Part shown: positions 42,829 to 50,132 of the stretch, piece by piece
Position numbering within the stretch: the stretch's first letter is position 1
Layout: the number at the start of each line of letters is the position of its first letter
NCBI GenBank assembly: GCA_902598655.1
Contig: CACKCQ010000005.1
Span: forward strand, 18,854 to 82,853
DNA: 64,000 nt
From: an uncultured Pelagibacteraceae bacterium
GTDB lineage: Bacteria; Pseudomonadota; Alphaproteobacteria; Pelagibacterales; Pelagibacteraceae
Reading direction: 5' to 3'
Notes under the pieces: model-generated
What the model was told of the DNA's origin: nothing
Databases searched by the model: none
What the model saw: only the letters and a program-made list of their open reading frames with translations
Position numbers and translations under genes: made by a program

Positions 42829-44157
42829 TTAGCTCCAAGGAAACGGACTGTTCGATGTCGGATGAAGTTTACCTTTTTCATATCTATCGAACCTGAACGG
42901 TTTTAGTAATTCACTTTCTTGACCTAAAATTTCTTGTGCAACAAGGTGTCCAACACCTATCATTTTATAACCATGATTTGCATCTGCAATCATGTAAACA
43001 TTTTCAAAAAATCTATCGAATATCGGGAATGAATCTGGAGTTAAACAACCCAATCCTCCTGATGGTCCCTTTCTATACAAATGAGATTTACCAACAAAAC
43101 GTTTCTGAATATGTGCAAGTGCTGAAGTCCACATATCAGAAAATTTATCAGTAGTTTGATATTCAGGAGAGTCAATTCCATATGGGTCAACATTAACTTC
43201 ATCAAAATGTTTTTGAACAATGTAAGGTGATGTTCCACCTTGAACTCCTAATCCTTCAATATCAGGTTTATAATAAATTCCCCATAGGTCTTCTGTAATT
43301 ATTTTACCATCTTTGTCAGAATAAAGTGGTGCATCTGTATCAACATGAATTACTGGAGGAGGTTTACCTTCGTTAGTTTTTAAATAATCTGCATCTACAC
43401 CCAATACACCTTCTTGTAAAAACCAGTACTTCCACATTTCAACTTCATGCATTTTTCCATTTTTAGCATCTTTTATGTTAGTAGTTTTTGGTAACTCCAA
43501 CATATTCCAAAAATCTCTTACCCATGGTCCTGCTCCAATAACTACCTGATCACAATCAATTGTACCTTTATCTGTAACCACGCCAGTAATTGCATTGCTG
43601 TTGCTCCCTCTTTTAAAACCTGTAACCTTTACTCCTTTATGAACGTTTACACCGTTTGAATTTGCTTTTTTCTCTAATGCTTTAATTGAGTCCTTATTAA
43701 ATGCATATCCACCTTTTTTTTCATGCAAGACTGATGTAATACCTTTTGCTTGCCAATCACTAAAAATTCCTTGCATATATTTCATGCAATCTTTTTCACC
43801 TTCTATAAATTCTGATTCATATCCAATAGCTTTTTGTTGTTCATAAATACTTGCAACATCTTTATGCATTACTTCAGGAGAAATTTGCATATAGCCAACA
43901 GCATTATATTTAAATGCCTCTGGATCACTTTCCCAAACACTAACTGAATGAGCCATTAATTCTCTCATTGCTGGTTGAAAATAATTATTTCTAACAACTC
44001 CACATGCAATTCCACTTGCACCTGCAGCAGTGTCTTTTTTTTCTAGGACAACCACATCGTTTGGATTTTTATATTTTTCGGAAAGTTTCCAAGCAGTACT
44101 TAACCCGTGAATTCCTCCACCAATTATTACAACTTTTGCTTTTGTCGGTAACGACAT
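42829..44157 (-). CDS. FAD-dependent amine/amino-acid oxidoreductase (DAO/sarcosine oxidase-like)
   Basis: 442 residues of the DAO superfamily. The FAD-binding GxGxxG motif is VVIGGGIHGLSTAWKL at 10-25, with LEKKDTAAGASGIACGVVRNNY next, as in sarcosine-oxidase beta subunits. A second dinucleotide motif QVVIGAGPWVRDF is near 205, and LGCLTPDSFPIFD plus YMIADANHGYKMIGVGHLVA form the C-terminal FAD contact. It would oxidise the C-N bond of a secondary amine such as N-methylglutamate or sarcosine. It heads the operon with gmaS-mgsABC, so N-methylglutamate is a reasonable substrate, but the other three dehydrogenase subunits of known mgd systems are not in this window. Confidence 0.72.
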   Translation of the reverse strand: MSLPTKAKVVIIGGGIHGLSTAWKLSEKYKNPNDVVVLEKKDTAAGASGIACGVVRNNYFQPAMRELMAHSVSVWESDPEAFKYNAVGYMQISPEVMHKDVASIYEQQKAIGYESEFIEGEKDCMKYMQGIFSDWQAKGITSVLHEKKGGYAFNKDSIKALEKKANSNGVNVHKGVKVTGFKRGSNSNAITGVVTDKGTIDCDQVVIGAGPWVRDFWNMLELPKTTNIKDAKNGKMHEVEMWKYWFLQEGVLGVDADYLKTNEGKPPPVIHVDTDAPLYSDKDGKIITEDLWGIYYKPDIEGLGVQGGTSPYIVQKHFDEVNVDPYGIDSPEYQTTDKFSDMWTSALAHIQKRFVGKSHLYRKGPSGGLGCLTPDSFPIFDRFFENVYMIADANHGYKMIGVGHLVAQEILGQESELLKPFRFDRYEKGKLHPTSNSPFPWS

Positions 44158-44246
44158 GAACGAACTTTAATTTTTTAGCAAAGGAAAGAATATAATAATT
44201 TTTATATATAATTTATATAAATTCTAAATATTTATTAGATTTTTAA

Positions 44247-44597
44247 TTAAAAACTCAAATTTTTGAGAGTTTTCAAATATTCGTTAAATTCATTAACAAA
44301 ATTCTGTGTGGGTAAAACGTACTTTTTTCTATGGTCATTTCCGGTTTTCTCGAGGTAAAAAAATTCTTTATCACAAGCTTCCTTGATCATAAGTGCAGAT
44401 TTAGGTCTTGAGGTTTTAAAGAGTCTAGTCTTAAGTTCTTCGACAGATAAGTTTTCATTTAACTTATAAGAATTCATCACAATCAACATCATATGATAAT
44501 GTGAAGGAGATTTTCTGAAAAAGTAATTACTGGATGTATGGGATAGTTTCATTTGATCTTCCCAAAATTCAAGTAAATCCTTTGATGATTTTGACAT
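44247..44597 (-). CDS. Small winged-helix DNA-binding protein (MarR-like), possible regulator of TMAO genes
   Basis: 116 residues. After an amphipathic start, a helix-turn-helix-like segment (LSVEELKTRLFKTSRPKSALMIKEACDKEFFYLEKTG) is followed by NDHRKKYVLPTQNFVNEFNEYL. This is the recognition helix, the wing with a D-x-R-K-K pattern, and the dimerisation helix typical of MarR-like regulators. It overlaps the end of the tdm gene by one base, so the two are co-transcribed. It is the only transcription-factor-like gene I see in the window. A perfect 14-bp palindrome at 46969 in front of tdm is a candidate binding site. The family call is by pattern, without a search. Confidence 0.6.
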   Translation of the reverse strand: MSKSSKDLLEFWEDQMKLSHTSSNYFFRKSPSHYHMMLIVMNSYKLNENLSVEELKTRLFKTSRPKSALMIKEACDKEFFYLEKTGNDHRKKYVLPTQNFVNEFNEYLKTLKNLSF

Positions 44598-46936
44598 TAA
44601 GATTTTACACGTGTTTTTTGAGGATCGTAATGCGGGAAACCAACAATTTTAGCAGGTATTCTTTTTTGATGTCCATCAATTTTACCGACTTCCACGTTCA
44701 TACCTATTTCTGAATGACCTACATCAATTCTGCACAAAGCAATATTTTTATTCAAAGTAGGAGATAGACATCCGCTTGTAACTACGCCAACTTGGGATCT
44801 TCCAATGTGAACGCAATCACCGTGATTAGCTTTTTCTTTGCCTACAAGTTCTAATCCAACTAATTTCTTTTGCGGATTTTCTTTTCTCTTTATTAATGCT
44901 TCTTTACCAATGAAATCTGCTGTTTTTGTTTTTAAAGGAACCGTAAATCCAACACCAGCTTCAAAAGGGTCAACTTGGCCATCAAATTCATTACCAAATA
45001 ATATTAGTCCAGCTTCAATTCTTAATAAATCTAATGCTCCAAAACCAGCAGGTATTATTCCTTCATCTTTGCCAGCTTCCATAAGCACATCCCAAACCGC
45101 TGGTGCATCTGAAGGGTGACACCATATTTCATATCCTAACTCGCCTGTGTATCCAGTTCTAGAAACCATTAATGGAATTCCACTAAGTTCTTTTACTCTA
45201 CAGATTGTAAACCTAAACCATTGTAATTCTGAAATAGAAGGTTGTGTTGGTGGAGTAAAAATAAACTTTTCTAAAATTTTTCTACTGTTTGGTCCTTGTA
45301 GAGAAATATTATTTATTTGATCAGTAGAGTTTTTAACTAAAACATTAAATTTTTTCTTTTTTGCTTGTTCTTTTAACCATTCACCTGCGTATTCATCACC
45401 ACATACCCATCTAAATCCATGATCACTCATTTTTAACAATGTTCCATCATCAAACATAGAACCATTTTCATAACACATCGAAGAATAAACAATTTGTCCA
45501 ACTGACAATTTTTTAACATTTCTAGTTAAAGTATAGTCCATTAATTCTTCTGCATCCGGACCTAATATTTCAAATTTTCTTAAAGAAGATAAATCAATTA
45601 AAACTGCTTTTTCTCTACACGCTGTATATTCATTTATTACTCCGTGTTTAGTGTAATCATTGGGCAGCCAATATCCTCTAGCATCAACAAAGTTTCTTGT
45701 TAACTTAGAAGTTCTTTCATAAAATCCTGTATTTTTTGTTAGTTTTAATTCTGAGTCTGGTTTCATTCTAAATGCAAAAGATTTTGTAAATTCTCTTTTT
45801 TTTTCGTAAGTTCTAACAAAAATATCTGTAGGGTTCCATGAATTACATGGATCTATATCACTTGGACAGGCTGATGTTCCGCAGGTTAAATCTTTTAAAG
45901 CTCTTAATATTACATAATCTCCAGGTCTAGCAAATGACTCATCAGAAAGTACGGTATTTAAGCCTCCTGCCGAAGTATTAAAAAATAAATTTATAGCGTG
46001 CCATCCCTTTTGTCTATTAACCCCAAAATTTTCCATAGCACCACTTAAGTTATCCGAGCAATTTGGATGCCCAAAATAACCAGCATCTTCGTAATACTTC
46101 GATGTACAAGCAAGATTAAAAGTGTCATGTCTACCAACAGTATCTCTTATTACTTCTACCAACGGCTCATGGTCTGTATCATAAAATTTTGAATACAATC
46201 CTGGTCCTGGAAATGTATTTCCCATAAAGGTCCTGGTTGTTTGCCAATCTAAACCTTTTTCAATACCTTTACCTAATTTAGCTGTATCAAAAGCAACAAA
46301 ATCTGAACATTGTCTACCAGTTGGACAAATTATTTGAATATAATCTCCTTCTTTAACTTCAAAAGAAATCGCTGATTGTTTTGCAATATTTTTTTCGTCT
46401 AGAGGATCAAAAATTGGATCTGGAATTATTCTATGTTCTTTATAGTCAACAATATTATTTCTTTTAATAAATAAAGTTAATTCTGTAGGAGGATTTTGTT
46501 CATGAACCAACATATCATTACCAGGTGCAGAAAAAATGCAATAACATTTATCTTTTGAATTTATTTTAATTTTTTCTCCTGGTGGAGTGTCTTTATCAAA
46601 AAGGATTGAAGATTTAGATTTTTCAATTTTAAGATTTCTTTTTTCTAATTGGCGCAAAGCAATTTTCGAACTTTCTTCATTTCTATTTAAAATTTTAATT
46701 ATATCATTTTCTGATTTAGATGATTTTAAATTTAAAATTGATGGATCTGAATTTCCATCAGAATTAAAAACAACTATTTCACAAATTTGATTTCCTTCAT
46801 TATTAATAATTTCAATTTCATCATCAGGAAAAACCTGAACTCCTGTTAATCCACCGCCATTAACTACATATCTTTCAACTCCAGGTGGCAAAACATTTAA
46901 ACCAGGTTCATTTATTCTTAAATTTTCTTCTAACAT
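44597..46936 (-). CDS. tdm: Trimethylamine N-oxide demethylase (DUF1989-GcvT fusion)
   Basis: 779 residues in two halves. The N-terminal part (about 1-400) is DUF1989-like, with Cys clusters that can bind metal: YIQIICPTGRQCSDFVAF near 195-212, GHPNCSDNL near 290 and DLTCGTSACPSDIDPCNSWNPTDIF near 350-375. The C-terminal part (about 410-775) is a GcvT/folate domain: DLSSLRKFEILGPDAEELM, SMFDDGTLLKM, VSRTGYTGELGYEIW, LDLLRIEAGLILFGNEFDG. This fusion is the layout of Tdm, which splits TMAO into dimethylamine and formaldehyde and can pass the latter to tetrahydrofolate. It diverges from a TMAO-type importer across a 141-base gap. No signal peptide; cytoplasmic. Confidence 0.85.
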   Translation of the reverse strand: MLEENLRINEPGLNVLPPGVERYVVNGGGLTGVQVFPDDEIEIINNEGNQICEIVVFNSDGNSDPSILNLKSSKSENDIIKILNRNEESSKIALRQLEKRNLKIEKSKSSILFDKDTPPGEKIKINSKDKCYCIFSAPGNDMLVHEQNPPTELTLFIKRNNIVDYKEHRIIPDPIFDPLDEKNIAKQSAISFEVKEGDYIQIICPTGRQCSDFVAFDTAKLGKGIEKGLDWQTTRTFMGNTFPGPGLYSKFYDTDHEPLVEVIRDTVGRHDTFNLACTSKYYEDAGYFGHPNCSDNLSGAMENFGVNRQKGWHAINLFFNTSAGGLNTVLSDESFARPGDYVILRALKDLTCGTSACPSDIDPCNSWNPTDIFVRTYEKKREFTKSFAFRMKPDSELKLTKNTGFYERTSKLTRNFVDARGYWLPNDYTKHGVINEYTACREKAVLIDLSSLRKFEILGPDAEELMDYTLTRNVKKLSVGQIVYSSMCYENGSMFDDGTLLKMSDHGFRWVCGDEYAGEWLKEQAKKKKFNVLVKNSTDQINNISLQGPNSRKILEKFIFTPPTQPSISELQWFRFTICRVKELSGIPLMVSRTGYTGELGYEIWCHPSDAPAVWDVLMEAGKDEGIIPAGFGALDLLRIEAGLILFGNEFDGQVDPFEAGVGFTVPLKTKTADFIGKEALIKRKENPQKKLVGLELVGKEKANHGDCVHIGRSQVGVVTSGCLSPTLNKNIALCRIDVGHSEIGMNVEVGKIDGHQKRIPAKIVGFPHYDPQKTRVKS

Positions 46937-46968
46937 TTTAAATCAACGATTACTTATGTTTAAGAATA

Positions 46969-46982
46969 AATCAGTACTGATT
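46969..46982. promoter_or_regulatory. Perfect 14-bp palindrome between tdm and tmoX, candidate operator
   Basis: AATCAGTACTGATT equals its own reverse complement over all 14 bases and is centred in the first half of the divergent gap, 33 bases before the tdm ATG. A dimeric regulator such as the winged-helix protein at 44247 could bind it and control tdm and the importer together. Function is inferred from symmetry and position. Confidence 0.5.
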
Positions 46983-47015
46983 AATTGTATATATAAATTT
47001 TAGTACCAACTTTTG

Positions 47016-47044
47016 TTGACTGTGAGATTAAATTTAAGGATACT
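47016..47044 (+). promoter_or_regulatory. Candidate sigma70 promoter for tmoX
   Basis: TTGACT (47016-47021), exactly 17 bases and GATACT (47039-47044) make a good -35/-10 pair about 34 bases before the tmoX ATG. A strong ribosome site (AGAGGAG, about 47065-47071) follows. The candidate operator palindrome lies 34 bases upstream of the -35 box. Confidence 0.5.
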
Positions 47045-47077
47045 TACTTACTTAATATATTAAGAGAGGAGAAATAA

Positions 47078-48022
47078 ATGAAGAAAATACTATCTTTACT
47101 CTCAGCTATAGTAATTACTGTAGTAAGCTTTGCAGGAATATCTAACGCTGACAGTAAAAAACCCATAGTGATCCCAACTCATAACTGGTCAAGTCAAATT
47201 GTTATGGCTTATGTTATTGGTGGAATCTTTGAAAGCATGGGTAACAATGTTAAATATGTAAATGCTGACTCTCAAGCGGTTTACGAGTCAATTAGAATTG
47301 GTGATGTAACTATATCTCATGAGGTATGGGAATCTGCTTTTGGTAAGTCATTTACAACAGCTTTAGACAAAGGTGGTTTGTTAGACTGGGGTGATCATGA
47401 AGCAAGAACTCTTGAGGATATGGGATATCCAAACTGGGTTGTTGAAAAAGGTCTATGTCCAGGTCTACCAGATTGGACAGCTCTAAAAAATCCAGACTGT
47501 GCAAAAAACTTTACAACACCTGACTCTCCAGATGGAAAAGGAAGAATGTTGGAAGGACCACAAACTTGGCATGGTGACTTAATTCCTCAAAGGATTGATG
47601 CACTAGGCTTAGGTGATTTATGGTGGGTTAAGTTTGCTGGAGGTGCTGATGCACTTTGGGCAGAGTTAGCAGCTGCTGAAAAAGAAGGAAGAGGAACTAT
47701 AATTTTCAACTGGACACCAAACTTTACTGATGGTGCTGGTTTTACATTTATCGACTTCCCTCCATACACAGCTGGTTGCAGACCAGCAGATGGTGGTGAC
47801 GGAAAATGTGGTTCTCCAGATGGTTATTTGAAAAAAGCAGTACACGAAGATTTTCCAAAAACTCATCCAGATGCAGCAGCAGCGTTTAAAAAATTGTCAT
47901 TTTCAACAAGTCAAATTGGTGCAATGGCAGCTTTAGTAGACGTTGACAAAATGACTCACGAAGATGCAGCTAAAAAATGGTTAGCTGATAACGAGTCAAC
48001 TTGGAAAGCTTTCCTTAAATAA
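47078..48022 (+). CDS. tmoX: TMAO/quaternary-amine binding protein of ABC importer (TmoX-like)
   Basis: 314 residues. Signal peptide 1-24 (cleavage after SNA). The mature chain has the glycine-betaine-binding (OpuAC/ProX) fold with many Trp residues suited to cation-pi contacts: PTHNWSSQIVMAYVIGG near 32-48, SHEVWESAFG near 78-87, PNWVVEKG near 115-122, GDLWWVKF near 180-187 and IFNWTPNF near 208-215. It would bind TMAO or betaine in the periplasm. The divergent neighbour is Tdm, favouring TMAO. A strong terminator follows at 48045; the ATPase and permease genes come after two inserted genes. Confidence 0.82.
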   Translation: MKKILSLLSAIVITVVSFAGISNADSKKPIVIPTHNWSSQIVMAYVIGGIFESMGNNVKYVNADSQAVYESIRIGDVTISHEVWESAFGKSFTTALDKGGLLDWGDHEARTLEDMGYPNWVVEKGLCPGLPDWTALKNPDCAKNFTTPDSPDGKGRMLEGPQTWHGDLIPQRIDALGLGDLWWVKFAGGADALWAELAAAEKEGRGTIIFNWTPNFTDGAGFTFIDFPPYTAGCRPADGGDGKCGSPDGYLKKAVHEDFPKTHPDAAAAFKKLSFSTSQIGAMAALVDVDKMTHEDAAKKWLADNESTWKAFLK

Positions 48023-48044
48023 GGATAAAAGTTAAAAAAATAAG

Positions 48045-48079
48045 ATCTCCCCCAATTCTGTTGGGGGGGATTTTTTTTT
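48045..48079 (+). terminator. Strong intrinsic terminator after tmoX
   Basis: A C-rich arm (48045-48055) pairs with a G-rich arm (48061-48071) over 11 bp including a G-U pair, with a 5-base loop, then nine T residues. It follows the TMAO-binding-protein gene by 22 bases and separates it from the downstream genes. Confidence 0.92.
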
Positions 48080-48104
48080 ATAAAGATTTGTGTAAAATAC
48101 AGTT

Positions 48105-48482
48105 ATGAGAAAATATCTTTTTTACATTTTTTTAAGTTTATTAATAAGTTCATCAGTTTTCGCTCGAAGCACCGGATGTAAAGAAGGTAACTGTGAAAAT
48201 GGATATGGAAAATGGGTTTATACAGATAAAACTACTTATGAAGGTGAGTGGGTAGGAACAAAAAAAAATGGTCAAGGTGTAGAAACATGGCCAAACGGAT
48301 ATATCTATAAAGGTGAGTTTAAAAATAGCGTTTGGAGTGGAGTTGGAACTTTAACTTTCCCAGATGGGTCTACTTATGAAGGAGAGTGGGCTAATGGTTT
48401 TATGAATGGCAAAGGAACATTTACTTGGGCTAATGGAGACCAAAAAATAGGAATTTGGAAAAACGGTAAATTACAAGATTAA
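48105..48482 (+). CDS. Secreted MORN-repeat protein
   Basis: 125 residues. Residues 1-20 are a signal peptide (cleavage after VFA). Four or five MORN repeats of about 23 residues follow, each Y/G-rich: ENGYGKWVYTDKTTYEGEW, KNGQGVETWPNGYIYKGEF, WSGVGTLTFPDGSTYEGEW, MNGKGTFTWANGDQKIGIW. Bacterial MORN proteins are thought to be envelope or lipid-binding scaffolds; their role is poorly known. The gene lies between tmoX and tmoW, 26 bases after the terminator, and shares a TAATG overlap with the next gene. A link with transport is inferred from position only. Confidence 0.8.
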   Translation: MRKYLFYIFLSLLISSSVFARSTGCKEGNCENGYGKWVYTDKTTYEGEWVGTKKNGQGVETWPNGYIYKGEFKNSVWSGVGTLTFPDGSTYEGEWANGFMNGKGTFTWANGDQKIGIWKNGKLQD

Positions 48483-49033
48483 TGTCGAACGAAACTTCAT
48501 TTAATAGATTAAAAGGATTACCCGAGAACATAAAACAATTTATAGGTCTAATAATTTTAACAATAGTCATAATTTCTTCTTTTGCTATTTTAAATAATAT
48601 ATTTAGTGAGGGTGATGAATTAGTTAGAAAAATGAAATTGGAAGAAGAGAGAATTGCAAAAGAGAGAAAACTAAGTGCATTAATTTCAAAACTTCCCTCG
48701 GGTATATTAGTAACTTTTGATGGTACTGATCATTATAAATTATCAGATGAATTGTATGAGGGAGTGTGTAATGCCACAAAGCTTATCCCCCAAAGAGCAA
48801 TAATGGGTGCAAATTTCTTAAATTTTAGAGCACATGAAATTTATACTATTAACGGCAATAAGATTGATGAAACATTTGTTGAATGGGATGCTGAAAAAAA
48901 GAAATGTTTTGCAGGTTTTACAGTTAGTGGAAATAACGTAGGAGTAGACGAAACAATTAAAGTAAGCGGTGAAGCCTTAAGTTTTTTAAGTACTGGAATT
49001 GATACAAGGGTTTATTTTATTAAAAATTTTTAA
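48482..49033 (+). CDS. Single-helix membrane protein with periplasmic domain, unknown function
   Basis: 183 residues. A cytoplasmic start of about 20 residues is followed by one helix at 21-43 (FIGLIILTIVIISSFAILNNI). Next comes a short charged coiled-coil-like stretch (ELVRKMKLEEERIAKERKLSAL, about 49-70), then a soluble periplasmic domain with two Cys residues (EGVCNATKL near 95 and KKCFAGF near 142) that could form a disulfide. It is translationally coupled to the MORN gene (TAATG). It lies 64 bases before tmoW. I recognise no family. Confidence 0.65.
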   Translation: MSNETSFNRLKGLPENIKQFIGLIILTIVIISSFAILNNIFSEGDELVRKMKLEEERIAKERKLSALISKLPSGILVTFDGTDHYKLSDELYEGVCNATKLIPQRAIMGANFLNFRAHEIYTINGNKIDETFVEWDAEKKKCFAGFTVSGNNVGVDETIKVSGEALSFLSTGIDTRVYFIKNF

Positions 49034-49097
49034 TGGAAATAAGCTTCAATTATATTGATTTTAATTTAATTAATTTTCGTATATTTTTATAAGAATT

Positions 49098-50129
49098 ATG
49101 TCTGAAGCAGTAATCAAATGCGAAGCAGTTTATAAAATTTTTGGTGAAAACGCCAAAAAGATGCTTCAAGATTCAAATGGTAATGTTGATGCTAAAACGT
49201 TTCAAGAAAATGGTTGTATAGTAGGTGTTAACAATGCCTCTTTTGAAGTGGCAAAAGGAGAGATGCTTGTTGTAATGGGCTTATCTGGATCTGGTAAGTC
49301 AACTTTACTAAGGTGTATATCAAGATTAACAGATGCAACAGGTGGAAAAATTTTCATTGAAGGTCAAGATTTATTAAATTTAAATAATAAAGAGTTAATT
49401 GAGCTTAGAAGAAACAAAATGGGAATGGTTTTCCAAAGCTTTGCTCTTCTTCCACACAAAACCGTTTTAGAAAATATAGCTTTTCCTCTTCAAATCAAAG
49501 GTATCAAAACTGAGGAGAGCATTAATAAAGCAATGGAGATGGTTAAATTAGTTGGACTTGATGGAAGAGAAAATTATTTTCCAAGAGAGCTTTCAGGTGG
49601 ACAACAACAAAGAGTTGGTATTGCAAGATCTCTTGCAGTTGAACCTGATATATGGTTTTTAGATGAACCTTTTTCTGCTTTAGATCCTTTAATTAGAAAA
49701 GAAATGCAAGATGAATTTTTAAGACTTCAAGAAAAATTACAAAAAACAATTATGTTTATTACTCATGATTTTGATGAAGCATTAAAACTTGCTGATCGAA
49801 TAGCAATTATGAAAGATGGTATAATTGAACAACTAGATACACCTGCAAATATAGTTTTAAACCCAGCTACAGAATATGTAAGAAAATTTACTGAAGAAGT
49901 GCCTAGAGAAAAAGTTTTATTAATTGAAGATGTAATGGATAAATCTATATCTAACAATTTAGGAGATGTAAAAGTTTCAAAAGATGAAATTATAGAGAAT
50001 GTTGCTGAAAAAATATTAACGCAAGAAAAATCTGTAGCAGTTATAGATGAAAATAATAAAACCGTTGGGTCAATCAACCCGACAAAAATAATAAATACTG
50101 TCTTTGGCGGAAGAAAGAACGGAAAATAA
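49098..50129 (+). CDS. tmoW: Quaternary-amine/TMAO ABC transporter ATPase (TmoW/ProV-like)
   Basis: 343 residues. Walker A is MGLSGSGKSTLLRC near 60-73, Q-loop FQSFALLPHKTVLENIAFPL, signature LSGGQQQRVGIARS near 168, Walker B IWFLDEPFSALDP, and H-loop FITHDFDEA. The extended N-terminus before Walker A (about 55 residues, KIFGENAKKMLQD) and a short C-terminal region after 265 (EEVPREKVLLIEDVMD, CBS-like) are typical of ProV/OpuAA ATPases. It powers uptake of TMAO or betaine from the cytoplasmic side. It is followed 3 bases later by the fused permease. Confidence 0.87.
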   Translation: MSEAVIKCEAVYKIFGENAKKMLQDSNGNVDAKTFQENGCIVGVNNASFEVAKGEMLVVMGLSGSGKSTLLRCISRLTDATGGKIFIEGQDLLNLNNKELIELRRNKMGMVFQSFALLPHKTVLENIAFPLQIKGIKTEESINKAMEMVKLVGLDGRENYFPRELSGGQQQRVGIARSLAVEPDIWFLDEPFSALDPLIRKEMQDEFLRLQEKLQKTIMFITHDFDEALKLADRIAIMKDGIIEQLDTPANIVLNPATEYVRKFTEEVPREKVLLIEDVMDKSISNNLGDVKVSKDEIIENVAEKILTQEKSVAVIDENNKTVGSINPTKIINTVFGGRKNGK

Positions 50130-50132
50130 ATT

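Noticed and set aside
44158..44246. Possible riboswitch or small RNA in the gap before the FAD oxidoreductase
   Set aside because: The 89-base gap is nearly pure A/T with no GC-rich conserved core or stable stem that I can see.
47041..47054. TACTTACTTACTTA tandem repeat before tmoX
   Set aside because: Only three and a half copies of a 4-base unit overlapping the -10 region; too short to call a functional repeat.
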